A stretch of DNA of 64,000 nucleotides from Trichobilharzia szidati. Taxonomy: Eukaryota > Platyhelminthes > Trematoda > Strigeidida > Schistosomatidae. Both the position numbers and the translations under genes were made by a program. The notes beneath the pieces are model-generated. The model was given only the letters and a program-made list of their open reading frames with translations, was not told where the DNA came from and did not search any database. The DNA lies in NCBI GenBank assembly GCA_944472155.2, contig OX235275.1:28882865-28946864 (forward strand), read 5' to 3'. Below, piece by piece: positions 31,478 to 41,500 of this stretch (positions are counted from its first letter, which is position 1; each line of letters begins with the position of its first letter).

Positions 31478-32720
31478 TTATTATTCCATTGGATTCCAAG
31501 TGGAACACAGGGCTGTAACAACACATCTCCACTCTGTCATGTTCTCTACGGTCCTCTTTGGCTCGCCAATGACTAACCATAACCTCTCATCTCCTTCTCA
31601 CACCATCCCCTGCAATGCACCGTCACACCCACTACAAACTCGCTGTATCCCACTCGGAATCCACTAGAGCGATGACATCGTGTGCGATGCCACCAAATGG
31701 TCGCCTTATTCTGAGTCCGATTCATCTCCATTTACTTCGAAATATTTCTTGATCAGTAGGTTCTGGCTTGTTGGCTCGTTCCCTCAGTCTCTTGCTGGTA
31801 ATTCTTTCTGCCTGGGCATTTGATCTTCAAAATGGAGTCAGAGGAGGAGGTGGCTGCTGACGAAGGTCTGCAGTAACCTATTGAGAATGCTTTCAGCAAG
31901 TGACTTCACATTGGTATTAAAAACCTCAATTCTGCTGTTTATGCTTAGCGTAGAAGATTTTCAAACTGACTTCACAGTGTTGAAGGTCTATCTTTTCTTT
32001 CCGATCCTGGTTGGTTTTCACATTCTCATGAATGTTGTCACGTGTAGTTGAAACGATGCTTCCTAGATGGGTGAGTGGTGGAAGTAGTCTCTTTCAATTT
32101 CCTCCGTTGACAGTAATTGGTGCCTGCTGTTATTGGTTGGTTAATCTCCTCACCTCGGCCACTTCAACCTTATGGTCATTTGGAGTCCAGTCTTCGCTGC
32201 TGCTTCTTCCAACTCGTTTGGTCTTCGTGTGTGAGTCATCTTCTAATTTATGCAACATTAGACACGACTCGTCCACGAAATCCAGATCCTGTAGTGTCTT
32301 CTTATCGTTCTAGTGTATTCATGTTTTCTCGCTCCTCTCACTGCACGATCATCCGCATAATTCGTTGCACCACAATTAGGATTATCATCGTGTGTGATAA
32401 TAGGTAGATAGGCTCGTCATACTGCTGTCTTCACTTCGATAGGTGGCTTCACTTGGTTTTCGTTTGTGGATGACTTGCATGTGGCGTTGTCGCATATCTG
32501 TTGAATGGGGTTGATGTAGTTTTGGGGGCACTGTACTATGTTTTGTTGAAGTGTTTTCTAAATTACTTCGTGGTCAGCTCTGTCGAATGTCTTTTTGCTT
32601 TTGGTTATTATGATGTAGTGTTCGGATTGGTGTAATGTTGTCTTTATTATTTCTATCAATATTTTAGCTCTATCCTTTCTGGCAACTTTGTTGATTCATT
32701 CCGACCTCATCCTGTTACTG
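31478..32720 (-). mobile_element. RTE subfamily copy, arm 2 of intron inverted pair
   Basis: Reverse complement counterpart of 26960-28205 (e.g. CGTTTGTGGATGACTTGCAT against ATGCAAGTCATCCACAAACG). The element's 3' end abuts the family D SINE at 31475. The pair flanks exon b and the PLE-like element in between. Confidence 0.7.
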
Positions 32721-33010
32721 TTCGGTGGGAGTTTCCTTCTGAATCCTGGTCTTGTTTTTCTGGAACACTTAGTCACTTGGTCTAAAACTGATTGACCCAT
32801 GAGCTCAAGCTTTTTCATCCTACAGCTCTGCCATCATCACTTCTCTAGATGAACATTCATCTCCCTTTTTCATGATGGATCTCACCGCATTTAAATGTAG
32901 AATATACATGAGCCCAGAAGAACAAATTACTGTACATTTGCGTGAATTATAAGCATGTTGTAGATTTGTTATAATAGATTTCACGGATACAATAATCTGA
33001 TTCAATCTAG

Positions 33011-33153
33011 GAAGAACCCATATGCACTCATTTACTGAAGAAGTTAAAGTGGAAAGTTGCGTCAATTATGTTGGTGCATTGGCCAAAATTTGCAGCTGTT
33101 ATGGTAGAATATTTCGAAGAACTTCCACTGAGGATGACATTTGGACTGACACC
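33011..33153 (+). CDS. P-loop NTPase gene, exon c
   Basis: 143 bp from acceptor CAATCTAG|GAA (phase 0) to donor ACACC|GTAAGC (phase 2). Reads EEPICTHLLKKLKWKVASIM, LVHWPKFAAVMVEYFEELPL, RMTFGLTP. The hydrophobic/aromatic pattern is that of a folded domain and is the most conserved-looking part of the gene. An alternative open frame across the same bases (GRTHMHSFTEE...) fails at the splice phases. Separated from the next exon by a 262-bp intron, the only short one. Confidence 0.75.
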
Positions 33154-33415
33154 GTAAGCTCTTACAATTATCTCAAAGCTCGAATCGAAAACAATTGATC
33201 CACACTCATAGAAGTCTTTCGCATGAAAGATAAACTTTCCAGTTGATATTAGTTAGTTGATATTAGTTTCCAGTCAAAATAAACATTTCAGTGTAACGCG
33301 AAAATCAATTATTGGATGTCTATACATCCCTTTTTGAAAATAAATTCTCACCAAAGATTCAATTTTGGTGAATTAAAGATTTTTTTGTTTCATTCTACAT
33401 ATTTCCTTCTCAAAG

Positions 33416-33732
33416 TCTTATCTTACCTGGAATCACATTATTTGACGATCAGAATCGACGTCAAGCTGAACTGAAATCCTGGCTAAGTGACGCTCACCGA
33501 ATAAGATGTTTACTTCTGAAATTTTCTAATCGTAAAGAAGTTACCAGTTCATCATCATTTCGTTCATCTGAATTCGGATTATCTGCCCCAAATACAGAAA
33601 GAATTGAAACCAAATCTGAAGCAGAGAAAATCCATCCCCATGAACCGATGGAGACAACTTCTATATCTGACAGAAAAGCAAGTGGAACTAGTGAATCGTT
33701 ACCAGTGGATAATGAATTAAATTTCCAATCTG
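33416..33732 (+). CDS. P-loop NTPase gene, exon d
   Basis: 317 bp from acceptor TTCTCAAAG|TCT to donor AATCTG|GTAAGC; phases 2 in and 1 out. It continues the domain of exon c (LILPGITLFDDQNRRQAELK, SWLSDAHRIRCLLLKF) and then becomes Ser/Thr/Glu-rich (SSSSFRSSEFGLSAP ... EPMETTSISDRKASGTSE), probably disordered and a likely target of phosphorylation. The junction with exon c restores a Pro codon; that with exon e restores Glu. Confidence 0.8.
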
Positions 33733-33925
33733 GTAAGCTCAGCAACATGTATAACCATACCATTAAGTATTTTTATTGAGTGATAGTGACAGTGACAGTG
33801 AAAAATCCTTTGCTCTCTCTCTCTTTCATTTGATTACATAGTCTCTGATTTTGACCCTTGCCCCGATCTCTGGAGTGCAACTCTGCTTGTCTCCTGTTTC
33901 TATGACTTGAGTTCAATTCATCAAA

Positions 33926-34636
33926 TTGTTACTCAGTACATTAGTTGCTCATCAGCTTACTCACCTGTTGTCGTTATTACGTAACACTTTTTTCATTGTA
34001 ACCAAGCTGTGTTCAGAAGAAAAGATTGAGGAAGAGCTATCCATTGTGGAGAAATGCCTACGCGACAACGTTTACCCACAAAAGTTCATTGACAAGTATG
34101 TAAGACGTCATGTTGAAAAAGTGAAAATCAGCACAGTAGGCAAAAAGCCTATCTTTCTGCAGTTTGCATTCAAAGGTGATGATACTGCCAGTAGAATAAG
34201 ATGCAGACTGAACCCTGCCCTGGAAAGAACATATCCAGCCGCCAATCTTGGATGTGTTTATCAAACAACTAGTTGTTTGAGACAATCAAAAGTGGACAAA
34301 TACCCACCTCATGTTACCTCCAACTGTGTTTACCAATTTACATGTACGTGCCAAAGCACATACATCGGAAGAACAGAGAGAAGGGTTATTGTCCGCATTT
34401 CTGAACACATACCAAAGAACCTGAGACTGAAAGGTCCACAAGTATTAAACAGTGCAATTGCGCGTCATCTATTAGACACTGGTCATAATGTAGACAACTT
34501 GAAGTCATTCAAAACAATCAACAATCAAAAGAAACCTAACTTGCTACGCTTTGTTGAAGCAATTGCTATCAGACGACTTAAACCGAATCTATGTACGCAG
34601 AAAGAGACAGTGGTGAATCTTGCACTGTCCTGGTGA
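33926..34636 (+). CDS. PLE RT C-part and GIY-YIG, open frame
   Basis: 236 codons open. RT C-terminal linker (EEKIEEELSIVEKCLRDN, KKPIFLQFAFKGDDTASRIR, LERTYPAANLGCVYQTTSCL) then GIY-YIG: CVYQFTCTCQSTYIGRTERR, VIVRISEHIPKNL with E-H, and the C-terminal SAIARHLLDTGHNVDNLKS ... VEAIAIRRLKPNLCTQKET. Catalytic polymerase motifs are missing, so it is 5'-truncated; the annotated ATG is likely fortuitous. It lies in the intron between exons d and e, same strand. Confidence 0.75.
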   Translation: MLLSTLVAHQLTHLLSLLRNTFFIVTKLCSEEKIEEELSIVEKCLRDNVYPQKFIDKYVRRHVEKVKISTVGKKPIFLQFAFKGDDTASRIRCRLNPALERTYPAANLGCVYQTTSCLRQSKVDKYPPHVTSNCVYQFTCTCQSTYIGRTERRVIVRISEHIPKNLRLKGPQVLNSAIARHLLDTGHNVDNLKSFKTINNQKKPNLLRFVEAIAIRRLKPNLCTQKETVVNLALSW

Positions 34637-35029
34637 CAACAAAAAAATATACAACAGCTTGTTTTTGTTTCCAAGCCTAATTGCCCAATTATTCTATAAA
34701 TATTTATAAACTGTCAAATATTGATCACAGTTCATTTGAATTATTCTATAAATAGTCAGTGTTTGTAACTCTGAATTAGTTAGATCATTCCGGACTAATG
34801 TTACTTTTACTTCCTACCAATTACTCCTTGTGATCGTGGAAAATTATGTTCAAATCTTTACTGTAATGTAATTCATATTTTTCATCGTTCAGGTTGTAAC
34901 CAGTTGAGAAGAATCCTCGAAATACTAAAAGATGAGCTCATATTATCCTGGTACAATTGTTGTTCTTGCTTTGTTCAACCTTTATTTTTTGTTTCAAGTT
35001 TGACCACGGATTGCCATCGGTTAGGAAAC
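34637..35029. other. PLE 3' flank, nothing else recognised
   Basis: Around 34700-34745 text such as TCACAGTTCATTTGAATTATTC matches the start of the PLE-like element at 28910; otherwise unique. Confidence 0.35.
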
Positions 35030-35345
35030 CACTGAAAACCAAAGAGTAATGGTAGGGAGAGAGAACAAATCGCCACTGATGACATTAGCAGCTTGCGATG
35101 GCGCTAAAATTACAAACTGGTAGAAGTTAGAATTCATGGGCTGGTCATTGAGGTGAGCTTCACAAGGCTAAATGGTCTGCAAGCTTGTCTTATAACCGGA
35201 GGGTCCCACGTTCGAATCCCGGTAGGTACGTACTTCCGATAAGTCCCGAAATAGGCTGACAAAAGAGATGTCTAGTATCTCCCTCTGGTTTTCAATGGTT
35301 CTCTAACTGTGATACTATTTCCATGATAAAATTGGAGACAAATCA
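35030..35345 (+). repeat. Family B SINE
   Basis: AGAAGTTAGAATTCATGGGC, GCTTCACAAGGCTAAATGGT (A box), GGGTCCCACGTTCGAATCCC (B box), then a decayed hammerhead: TCCGATAAGTCCCGAAATAG, GCTGACAAAAGAGATGTC. Core lost. Confidence 0.6.
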
Positions 35346-35361
35346 AGTGCCTACCAACTAA

Positions 35362-36110
35362 ACATTTGTAAAAAATTATATTTGTAAAATCTCAGCGAGA
35401 CTGAAATGAGTAATTCCAACATTTCGTCCAGCAATCTGGTCCGAACTTCTTCAGGGAAATTAATCGAAATTAACATAACAGAGGTTTATATATAAAAGGA
35501 ACATCACTTGTTTTTAAAAACTTTGTCCAATCATGAGTCATTCAACAAGTGTCAACAAGTATAATAAACAAAATTGTATGAGCTGTGATCAAAATTTGAC
35601 CTCGGACTTACAAAAATTGGTCTACCTTTGTTAAACACTTTAAACAGAGTGTGTATGTGTGTGTGTGTGGGGGTAAACAGTTGTAAAACATTTCTTAACG
35701 TCTCTACAAGAAGATATGGACAGTCGAGAATTTTGACCAAGTATTAATAATTAGTGACACATATCCATTTTTTATTTATTAATAAGGATTACCTCTGCGT
35801 CAGTTGACATCACGCCTTCATGTCTGTTCAAACTGTTAGTATCTAGAATTTTATGATTAGACGTATTTTCAAAATTATGGTGTTTAGGATTGGAGTTTAG
35901 TTAAAGAGCACCCTGTCGAACTTATTGCTTTTTCCTCTTTCTGAATATTGAGCTGCTTTATTCGACCTACTGGAGTTGTCAGGTGACTGACTCGACAGCT
36001 ACTGATTTAGGATATGCATTATTCTGTTGCAGACAACGGAAAGTGAAAACATGATGATTGTGCCAATTACATAGTTTCTTTGTTAATTTAATTCGATTTT
36101 AGAACTATTC
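35362..36110 (-). mobile_element. PLE-like non-autonomous element, second copy
   Basis: 749 bp flanked by the 14-bp duplication TGCCTACCAACTAA (35348-35361 and 36111-36124). Minus-strand relative of 28910-29798 with the same hammerhead and AATAAATAAAA after the decayed frame. Its far end (about 36088-36110) bears GATTTTAGAACTATTCTG in the opposite orientation to the rest, an inverted tip as often seen at PLE 5' ends. A (GT)n tract is at about 35647-35670. Confidence 0.7.
35413..35454 (-). ncRNA. Hammerhead motif in PLE-like element, copy 2
   Basis: Minus strand CTGAAGA (35454-35448), stem II GTTCGGAC...GCTGGAC with loop CAGATT, then GAAA (35425-35422) and TGTTGG. Core residues intact; stem II has mismatches. 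Confidence 0.5.
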
Positions 36111-36124
36111 TGCCTACCAACTAA

Positions 36125-36834
36125 CTATAAAAAATCATTTTTCGTTTAAACTTGAACTTTCTTATTATGAGCGATATAAGTGTAATTTTTGAGCAGTGCT
36201 CATTAAGTTTGGAGTCTCCTGTCATTAACTGACACACTATGTAACATTTGCAAGGATGTTGAAATTGTTGTGTAATATCAACTTAGTGACTTCTTCGGGT
36301 TCTATGCAGCTGATGATGAAACAAATTATGGGATTGATTTATTCTGCACAAACTGTAGCACTTGCTGTATTTGAAAAACTCAATCATGTAGAAATGCACG
36401 AAACTAGAGTACTGGGCTAAGGGGATTTACTCATGTAATTGTAGACAATCAATACTGATGTTTTGCTTGAATAGCGCGATCCGCAGAATTTAACCTCAGA
36501 ATGTCAATCATTTGATTGTCAAGCCTAAAACTAATTTTTTAACCTTGATATTTAGTAATTTATTAAGTTATAACGTAAATTTCCTCACTAACTGACACCT
36601 TTTGGAGAACATCTGAAGAGCAAGGGGAAATGGACACCTGTCTTGACTTAGTTTAGAAACTGTCTTAAAAGACGCACTCGTTGTACCATCTTGAACAGAA
36701 TGCATGAAATTCATGTTATAAGGCAAGCGTCTTACCTTTGAATTCATAATAACCAATTTGGTGAAGCCTTCCAGTTATAATTTCTCAACAGAACTGTAGT
36801 CAGCTAATAATGAGCAGTGAGCTGAGTTTTAGTT
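36125..36834. other. No recognisable feature
   Basis: Unique AT-rich intron sequence. A minus-strand open stretch at 36568-36756 has no motif. Confidence 0.35.
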
Positions 36835-37400
36835 AATAAAAATAACAAATAGTTCAGCGAAGAGTCTCTTTTCGGCAAATTCTGCCACTGAACTGTACAA
36901 TCCCATTTCCGTACAAATTTTTCATGGAACAGGGTGGTAACAAAACTGAAAAGTTGTCATGATCTTAGTTGTCAGCATCAGTCAATATGAGGAGTTGACT
37001 TTTTCGCGAAAACGCCAACAATAGTGTTCTCCAGTCGTTCATTGATCTGCAGAAGTCTTGAGGACAAGATTTCGCGTCTGACTACTGTCTCTGTAGAACA
37101 GGGTATATTGATAGTTCAACGCGTATCCTGTCTTTAAAAGTTCAATAGTGCTATCCCGCTTGGTTCTGGAAAAGTGGTAGCTGCTCTATAAGGAGTGGGA
37201 CAATCGAACACCATGTCAACACTGGTCATTACATCTCAACAAACTCCTCCCTCAAAGTAATCTACAAAGAGAAAAGGAACCTGCCAAAGGGAGTACGCTT
37301 TTATCTCCTTTACATAGCCGAAGCTCTAGCCATTCAGATACAAAACCAGAACTATGTATACAAAAGACAGTTATTCTGCTATCATGGTATCGACCTAATG
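36835..37400 (+). pseudogene. PLE remnants: terminal block and GIY-YIG C-end
   Basis: GCGAAGAGTCTCTTTTCGGC at 36857 is the family 2 terminal block. At 37180-37390 the + strand encodes RSGTIEHHVNTGHYISTNSS, LKVIYKEKRNLPKGVRFYLL, YIAEALAIQIQNQNYVYKRQ, the C-terminal part of a PLE GIY-YIG protein (compare ICDHLLESGHL...FLHLCIAEALAI). RT and endonuclease core are missing. Confidence 0.65.
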
Positions 37401-38142
37401 GATTTCTGCTTACTTGATTTTTATGCACCTATATTTCTAACTCCTCATAACTGTTGTCATTCTTTAGAACTCTTAAATGGTTCCGTGTTTTCCTTCGTTT
37501 GTATACGATTTTTCATTACACCTCACTCATTAAGTTATTCACCTTATTTCGTATCTCTAATACATTTATTCAATTCTTTTTATGCATTGAATAGTGTTTA
37601 CAACTATGTTTGTGACAACTTATTACTTTTTTTCCCACCCTCTTTCATGAAAAAATGTATGTAAATGCGATTGAACAGGTAAGGGAATTGAATTCTCCAC
37701 AAAGAGCCTCTTCACCTAACTACTTGTTCTGTTTTCATAAGGATTATTTATGAATAATCAAAGCCTGGAGATACTGAGTTAAATCTCACTTGAAGTAATG
37801 GATGCCTATTTTTGCAGAGTCTCAAAAATGTTAAGAAACATGTGTACCAAGTTAAAGTATCAAGATTTAGGAGCTTGAAGGCACCAATGATCTTGGAGGA
37901 ATACTAGTTTTTCGGTGACGCGACCTATCATTATTATAGCGCCACTTTGAACTCCATTCACGAATTGAGGTGCTAATCTCAACCCAGTCTCGTCTTAAAG
38001 TGTTGTTTATTTTGATTCGACACTAGTAACTTGTGTGATGCGTCCAGTCCTCTCTTTGGTGCAGACTGAATTCTATCATTCAGACTGTAATGTGGCCACC
38101 ATTCTAGGTAGCTCGCCATCACGGTGTACATTGTTTGTGATG
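37401..38142. other. No recognisable feature
   Basis: The + frame 37398-37664 is low-complexity, hydrophobic and follows a PLE stop; not a gene in my view. Rest unique. Confidence 0.35.
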
Positions 38143-38470
38143 ATATTAGATGGTTGGAGGCAATCGGCCACAGGAAGCCTTGCCTGACCTAGGTTTCGTG
38201 CTAGTTTGGCACTCATCAACAAGGCGTATCTGCAACCTTGAAGGAACTCATGTCCCTTATGAGATTCGAACCCGCGTCACCCAGTGCTTCTGTCAGAGAC
38301 GTTACCACTGAGCTATCCGGGCTCGTGATTGACCGATTGATCGAATCTCACAAGGGACATGAGTTCCTTCAAGGTTGCAGATACGCCTTGCTGACGAGTG
38401 CCAACTAGCACGAAACCTAGGTCAAGCAAGGCTTCCTGTGGCCGATTGCCTCCAACCATCTAATATCATC
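38143..38470. repeat. Family C SINE, head-to-head inverted dimer
   Basis: Left arm (38143-38335, minus) has a clear tRNA-like head on the minus strand: GCCCGGATAGCTCAGTGGTA (A box), GCGGGTTCGAATCTC (B box), then CATGAGTTCCTTCAAGGTTG, a hammerhead, and the tail ending CCGATTGCCTCCAACCATCT. Right arm (38338-38470, +) repeats it from the B box on. Arms are almost identical, so the dimer is young. Another copy is at 8235-8395. Confidence 0.8.
38385..38431 (+). ncRNA. Hammerhead ribozyme, intact core, family C
   Basis: CTGACGA at 38391-38397, stem II GTGC/GCAC (4 bp, perfect) with loop CAACTA, GAAA at 38411-38414, stem III from the palindrome ACCTAGGT, cleavage triplet GTC at 38421-38423. Stem I can pair GCCTTG with CAAGGC. 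All canonical core bases are present. The 3-bp stem III with a 2-base loop suggests activity as a dimer, as in SmAlpha. The facing arm (38213-38219, minus) has TTGATGA, a single change at the first C. Confidence 0.8.
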
Positions 38471-39208
38471 ATAAAGTGTTGTTTAGATAATCGGTTGAAA
38501 GTATAAAGCCGTAAATGTTTTTGTGGTGCGTGCTTCTATGCACATCCACAATAGTGTTCAGATGTAAGTGGTAGACATGTATTTTGGTGTACACAGTGTC
38601 GGAAAGGAATGAGTCATAGTAACGCCAAGTTACACATTCAGTTCATTATTTTCTAAATCAAAACTGCCTCTGACAAACATACTTTTTAACTGTCATTATT
38701 GGATATCAAAGACTGATCTGAGATCAATGGCTGTACATAAGGAAAATTCCTTAGTATCTATTGTGCAATGATTCCACCGATACAAAGATATGGCATTCTG
38801 TAGGATGAATACTGTCCTCTGTCATCTGCTAGCAGGAACTTGTGTTATTGTTCATATCGATGCCCTAGGGCAAATAATCATGAAGCTTTGGGGACTTGCG
38901 AACCGAAAATTCACAAAGGAATCGTGGAAGTAATTCCTAATTGTGGTGTCTACACTTTCTCCCGACCATACATAGATTAGTCATTCATCATGGGGTACAG
39001 TCGGCTATCAGATTTGGGTTTCATTCACCACTGAATGAGTGAATCATTCTGATGATGATTTAGTCGACCGCCTTACTAGGACCCCTACAAGATCAATCGT
39101 GAGCTTCTCTGGAAGACTAAATAACAGGATAAGAGCAATAAAGCAGGTCACAAAAATAACTCATTATCAGCCATCTTGATGAATACGTGTATAGAAACAG
39201 TTTACAGT
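38471..39208. other. No recognisable feature
   Basis: Unique sequence, no frame or repeat identified. Confidence 0.35.
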
Positions 39209-39990
39209 TTATTTAGGATAGTATGCTATATGCCTGTGTTGATCCTTTCGATTTGTTACACACAGGAGGTCCAATCTCGCCTTGAATGAATCAACGGATT
39301 GCGCTGATACGACGTGTTCCGGTAGGGAATTCCAATGGTTCACAATTCGATGCGAAAAACGGATCTGCAGACGTAGACGAGTCGACCGCGGTTTTTGAAC
39401 CTTGAGGTGATGTCCTCGCAATTGGTTGGTGCTAGAAGGAAGAAATAAATTAGATAAATTAGCTCCAAAATCATTTCTTAGGATACGGTATGCTAGTATT
39501 AGGTCACCCCTAAGTCGTCTGTATGACAGTGGAAATAAACCCAGTCGACTTGACCTCTCCTCATATGAGAGGGTTAATAAACCCTTTATTAGCTTAGTTC
39601 CTACTCTTTGCACCCTTTCTAATAAGCGTATTTCGTATTTGAAACACGAGCTTGCTGCCTGGGTCCCATATTCTAAATGAGGTCTGATATAAGTCGGATA
39701 TAATATACGAAATATTTCAGCGTCAAAATTCGCAAAAGCCTTGCGTATGGCCCATAATATTTGAAAACCCTTAGTGGCTGCAGCTCTACAGTTTGTTGCT
39801 GTTTTCAAGTCATGCTGCACAACCACTCCCAAGTCCTTGTACTCAGTGACCACTGGGATGGTAATGCCATTCATTTAGTAATTGTGCACGTGACTATGAG
39901 ATACATGCATAACTACACTCTTGCTTAAGTTAGTCTCCAAGGCCCAGTGCTTACACCAATCACTTAACAAGTTTATATTAAAAACTAATA
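39209..39990 (-). pseudogene. CR1-like non-LTR RT C-terminal part
   Basis: The minus strand encodes NLLSDWCKHWALETNLSKSV (39975-39916), a stop, then 221 open codons: YKDLGVVVQHDLKT (RT thumb motif LGV), PTYIRPHLEYGTQAASSCF, LLERVQRVGTKLIKGL, YEERSSRLGLFPLSYRRLRG, DLILAYRIL, FSHRIVNHWNSLPEHVVSAQ, SVDSFKARLD. This order (IRPxLEYG, LExVQRRxTK, YxxRLxxLxLxxLxxRRxRGD, WNxLP, FKxxLD) is typical of CR1/jockey-type elements. YADD motif absent; 5'-truncated, one in-frame stop. Confidence 0.85.
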
Positions 39991-40239
39991 CTCCTCTTTA
40001 TAATTGGGAGGTCTTTTTGAGTCATGTTATCTATTTCTCCAATGCATAAACCTCATTTTTATGTAAATATCACTGGTTTTTCTGATTGGTTGGCTGAAGA
40101 ACACTCATATATTCGAGTTGCATGAATCGTTGTAGTTTAACTTTGCCAATATCTGTTCAGTGATCCCTCTCTTGTAAATAATTCAGCAGGTGATATTGTT
40201 TTATGACGATTCCACTTTTAGAGTGATATGTAGCCACCA
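39991..40239. other. Unique intron sequence
   Basis: Nothing recognised. Confidence 0.3.
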
Positions 40240-40545
40240 TTAGGGTATATTAGGTCGAAGATGAGGACAGTTACTCACCGAAGATATTGCTAAGTGCTCG
40301 TGCTATGCCATGCATTGGCAGAGGTTGGAATTCATGGGCTGGCCACTCACTGGATCAGATCCCAGTGGCTTAATAGTCTATGAACCTGCCTTGTAACCAG
40401 AAAGTCCTAGGCTCGAATCCTGGCGGTGGGTGCACACTGATGAGGAGTCCCAAACCAGGCTGAAGAAACATCTGTCCAGTACTCCCAGGTTTTCTAATGC
40501 TTCTCTAACCGATGTCAGCTGATGATGAAATCCTCCAACTAATAT
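40240..40545 (+). repeat. Family B SINE
   Basis: GGAATTCATGGGCTGGCCAC, GATCCCAGTGGCTTAATAGT (A box), AGGCTCGAATCCTGGCGG (B box), then CTGATGAGGAGTCCCAAACC, GAAGAAACATCTGTCCAGTA and tail to TGATGAAATCCTCCAACT. The ribozyme is damaged in GAAA and stem II. It ends only ~25 bp before exon e. Confidence 0.65.
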
Positions 40546-40571
40546 TTAGTTTCCATTTGTAATCTGAACAG

Positions 40572-40861
40572 AAGTTGAAAGGAAAACTGAAGTAGTTCTG
40601 CAAAACAGTGAATTAAACTCAGACTGTTTTGTACATATACGCTGTCATCAAGAATCACATTTACAAGCCACTGGTAACGATGCATCTTCAACTGGTTGGC
40701 GATCTCGTTCCTTATCAATGGCATCATGGTCAACTACAAAGACAAATCCTATTTCTTCTTCGGCCAATTCAACTGCATCACTGAAAAATGATTTCCTTTT
40801 AAGTGGTATCAATGAATCGTTAGTCAGGGCTAAATATCTTGTGAATTGGGCAAGATTAAGA
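40572..40861 (+). CDS. P-loop NTPase gene, exon e
   Basis: 290 bp from acceptor ATCTGAACAG|AAG (phase 1) to donor TTAAGA|GTAAGT (phase 0). Reads VERKTEVVLQNSELNSDCFV, HIRCHQESHLQATGNDAS, a Ser/Thr-rich stretch (WSTTKTNPISSSANSTAS), then NESLVRAKYLVNWARLR. Continues the disordered region of exon d and ends in a helical segment. The acceptor lies close to a SINE B tail, so the insertion nearly hit the splice site. Confidence 0.75.
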
Positions 40862-40929
40862 GTAAGTTAAACTTGGATTAGTCATCAGTATATTTCAATA
40901 ATTTAAATACAATATTAACTACATCTTCT

Positions 40930-41500
40930 GTTTCGGTAATATTTCGAACAAAATTACTGCCCGTGATCATACCATCTGTTGGAATTAAGCTTATTTAATT
41001 CATACTTTTGTGGTTTGTAATCATATATGTATGTATATATATATATATAACTAGAAGGTCCTGGGTTCGAACCCAAACAGTGGAGGCGTACTGCTGAAGA
41101 GCCCCAAACTAGGACGAAACAGCTTTCCGGTGCTCTCAGGTTTTCTAAAGGTTCTCTAACTGATGTCAGTTCATGATGAGACCTTCTAACCAATCAAATA
41201 CAATCCCTGCAGAATCAATATTTTTGTTCGTTCATTTATATGTATCCAGAATTATTTTCCAGGTTGTTGACAGTTGTGCTGCTAAGTCACCCTTGTTACA
41301 TGTATCCGGTGTGACCTAAATGAATATAGACTCTGTTACTAGTCTCTCTCTAAATTTTTTCTTATTAGATTTCAGAATGCAAGCATTGTTCCAGTCAACA
41401 TTGTGGCTTTGTCCCATACATGTGTAGTAGCTATAGCCGAATTTTTTTCTAAATTGTTGTAAACTTGTGTTCCTGTTGGTTGATCTTTAGTTAGGTAGAC
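40930..41500 (-). mobile_element. PLE family 4 relic with SINE B insert
   Basis: 40930-40990 matches the PLE family 4 3' end at 21390-21440 (GGTAATATTTCGAACAAAAT, TACTGCCCGTGATCA). A family B SINE (41040-41215, after a (TA)n tract) splits it, and 41216-41500 continues with minus-strand text for the GIY-YIG C-part (matching 21535-21790: TATCCAGAATTATTTTCCAG, TGTTACATGTATCCGGTGTG). Several frame breaks. Confidence 0.65.
41040..41215 (+). repeat. Family B SINE 3' half inside PLE relic
   Basis: Begins at the B box (GGTCCTGGGTTCGAACCC), then GTACTGCTGAAGAGCCCCAA, ACTAGGACGAAACAGCTTTC, and tail to CTAACCAATCAAATACAATC. Hammerhead core CTGAAGA (41094-41100) and GAAA (41115-41118) are both intact; stem III has one mismatch and the cleavage triplet is TTC (NUH still satisfied). 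Confidence 0.65.

Noticed and set aside
33005..33200. Alternative frame GRTHMHSFTEEVKVESC... for exon c
   Set aside because: It has stops or wrong phases at both splice borders. The EEPICTHLLKK frame matches phase 0 in and phase 2 out.
37398..37664. 88-codon frame as a small membrane protein gene
   Set aside because: Follows a PLE stop, low complexity, no splice or conservation evidence.
38270..38335. A true tRNA gene on the minus strand
   Set aside because: tRNA-like arms are present, but the text continues directly into the family C SINE body and no acceptor stem is seen.
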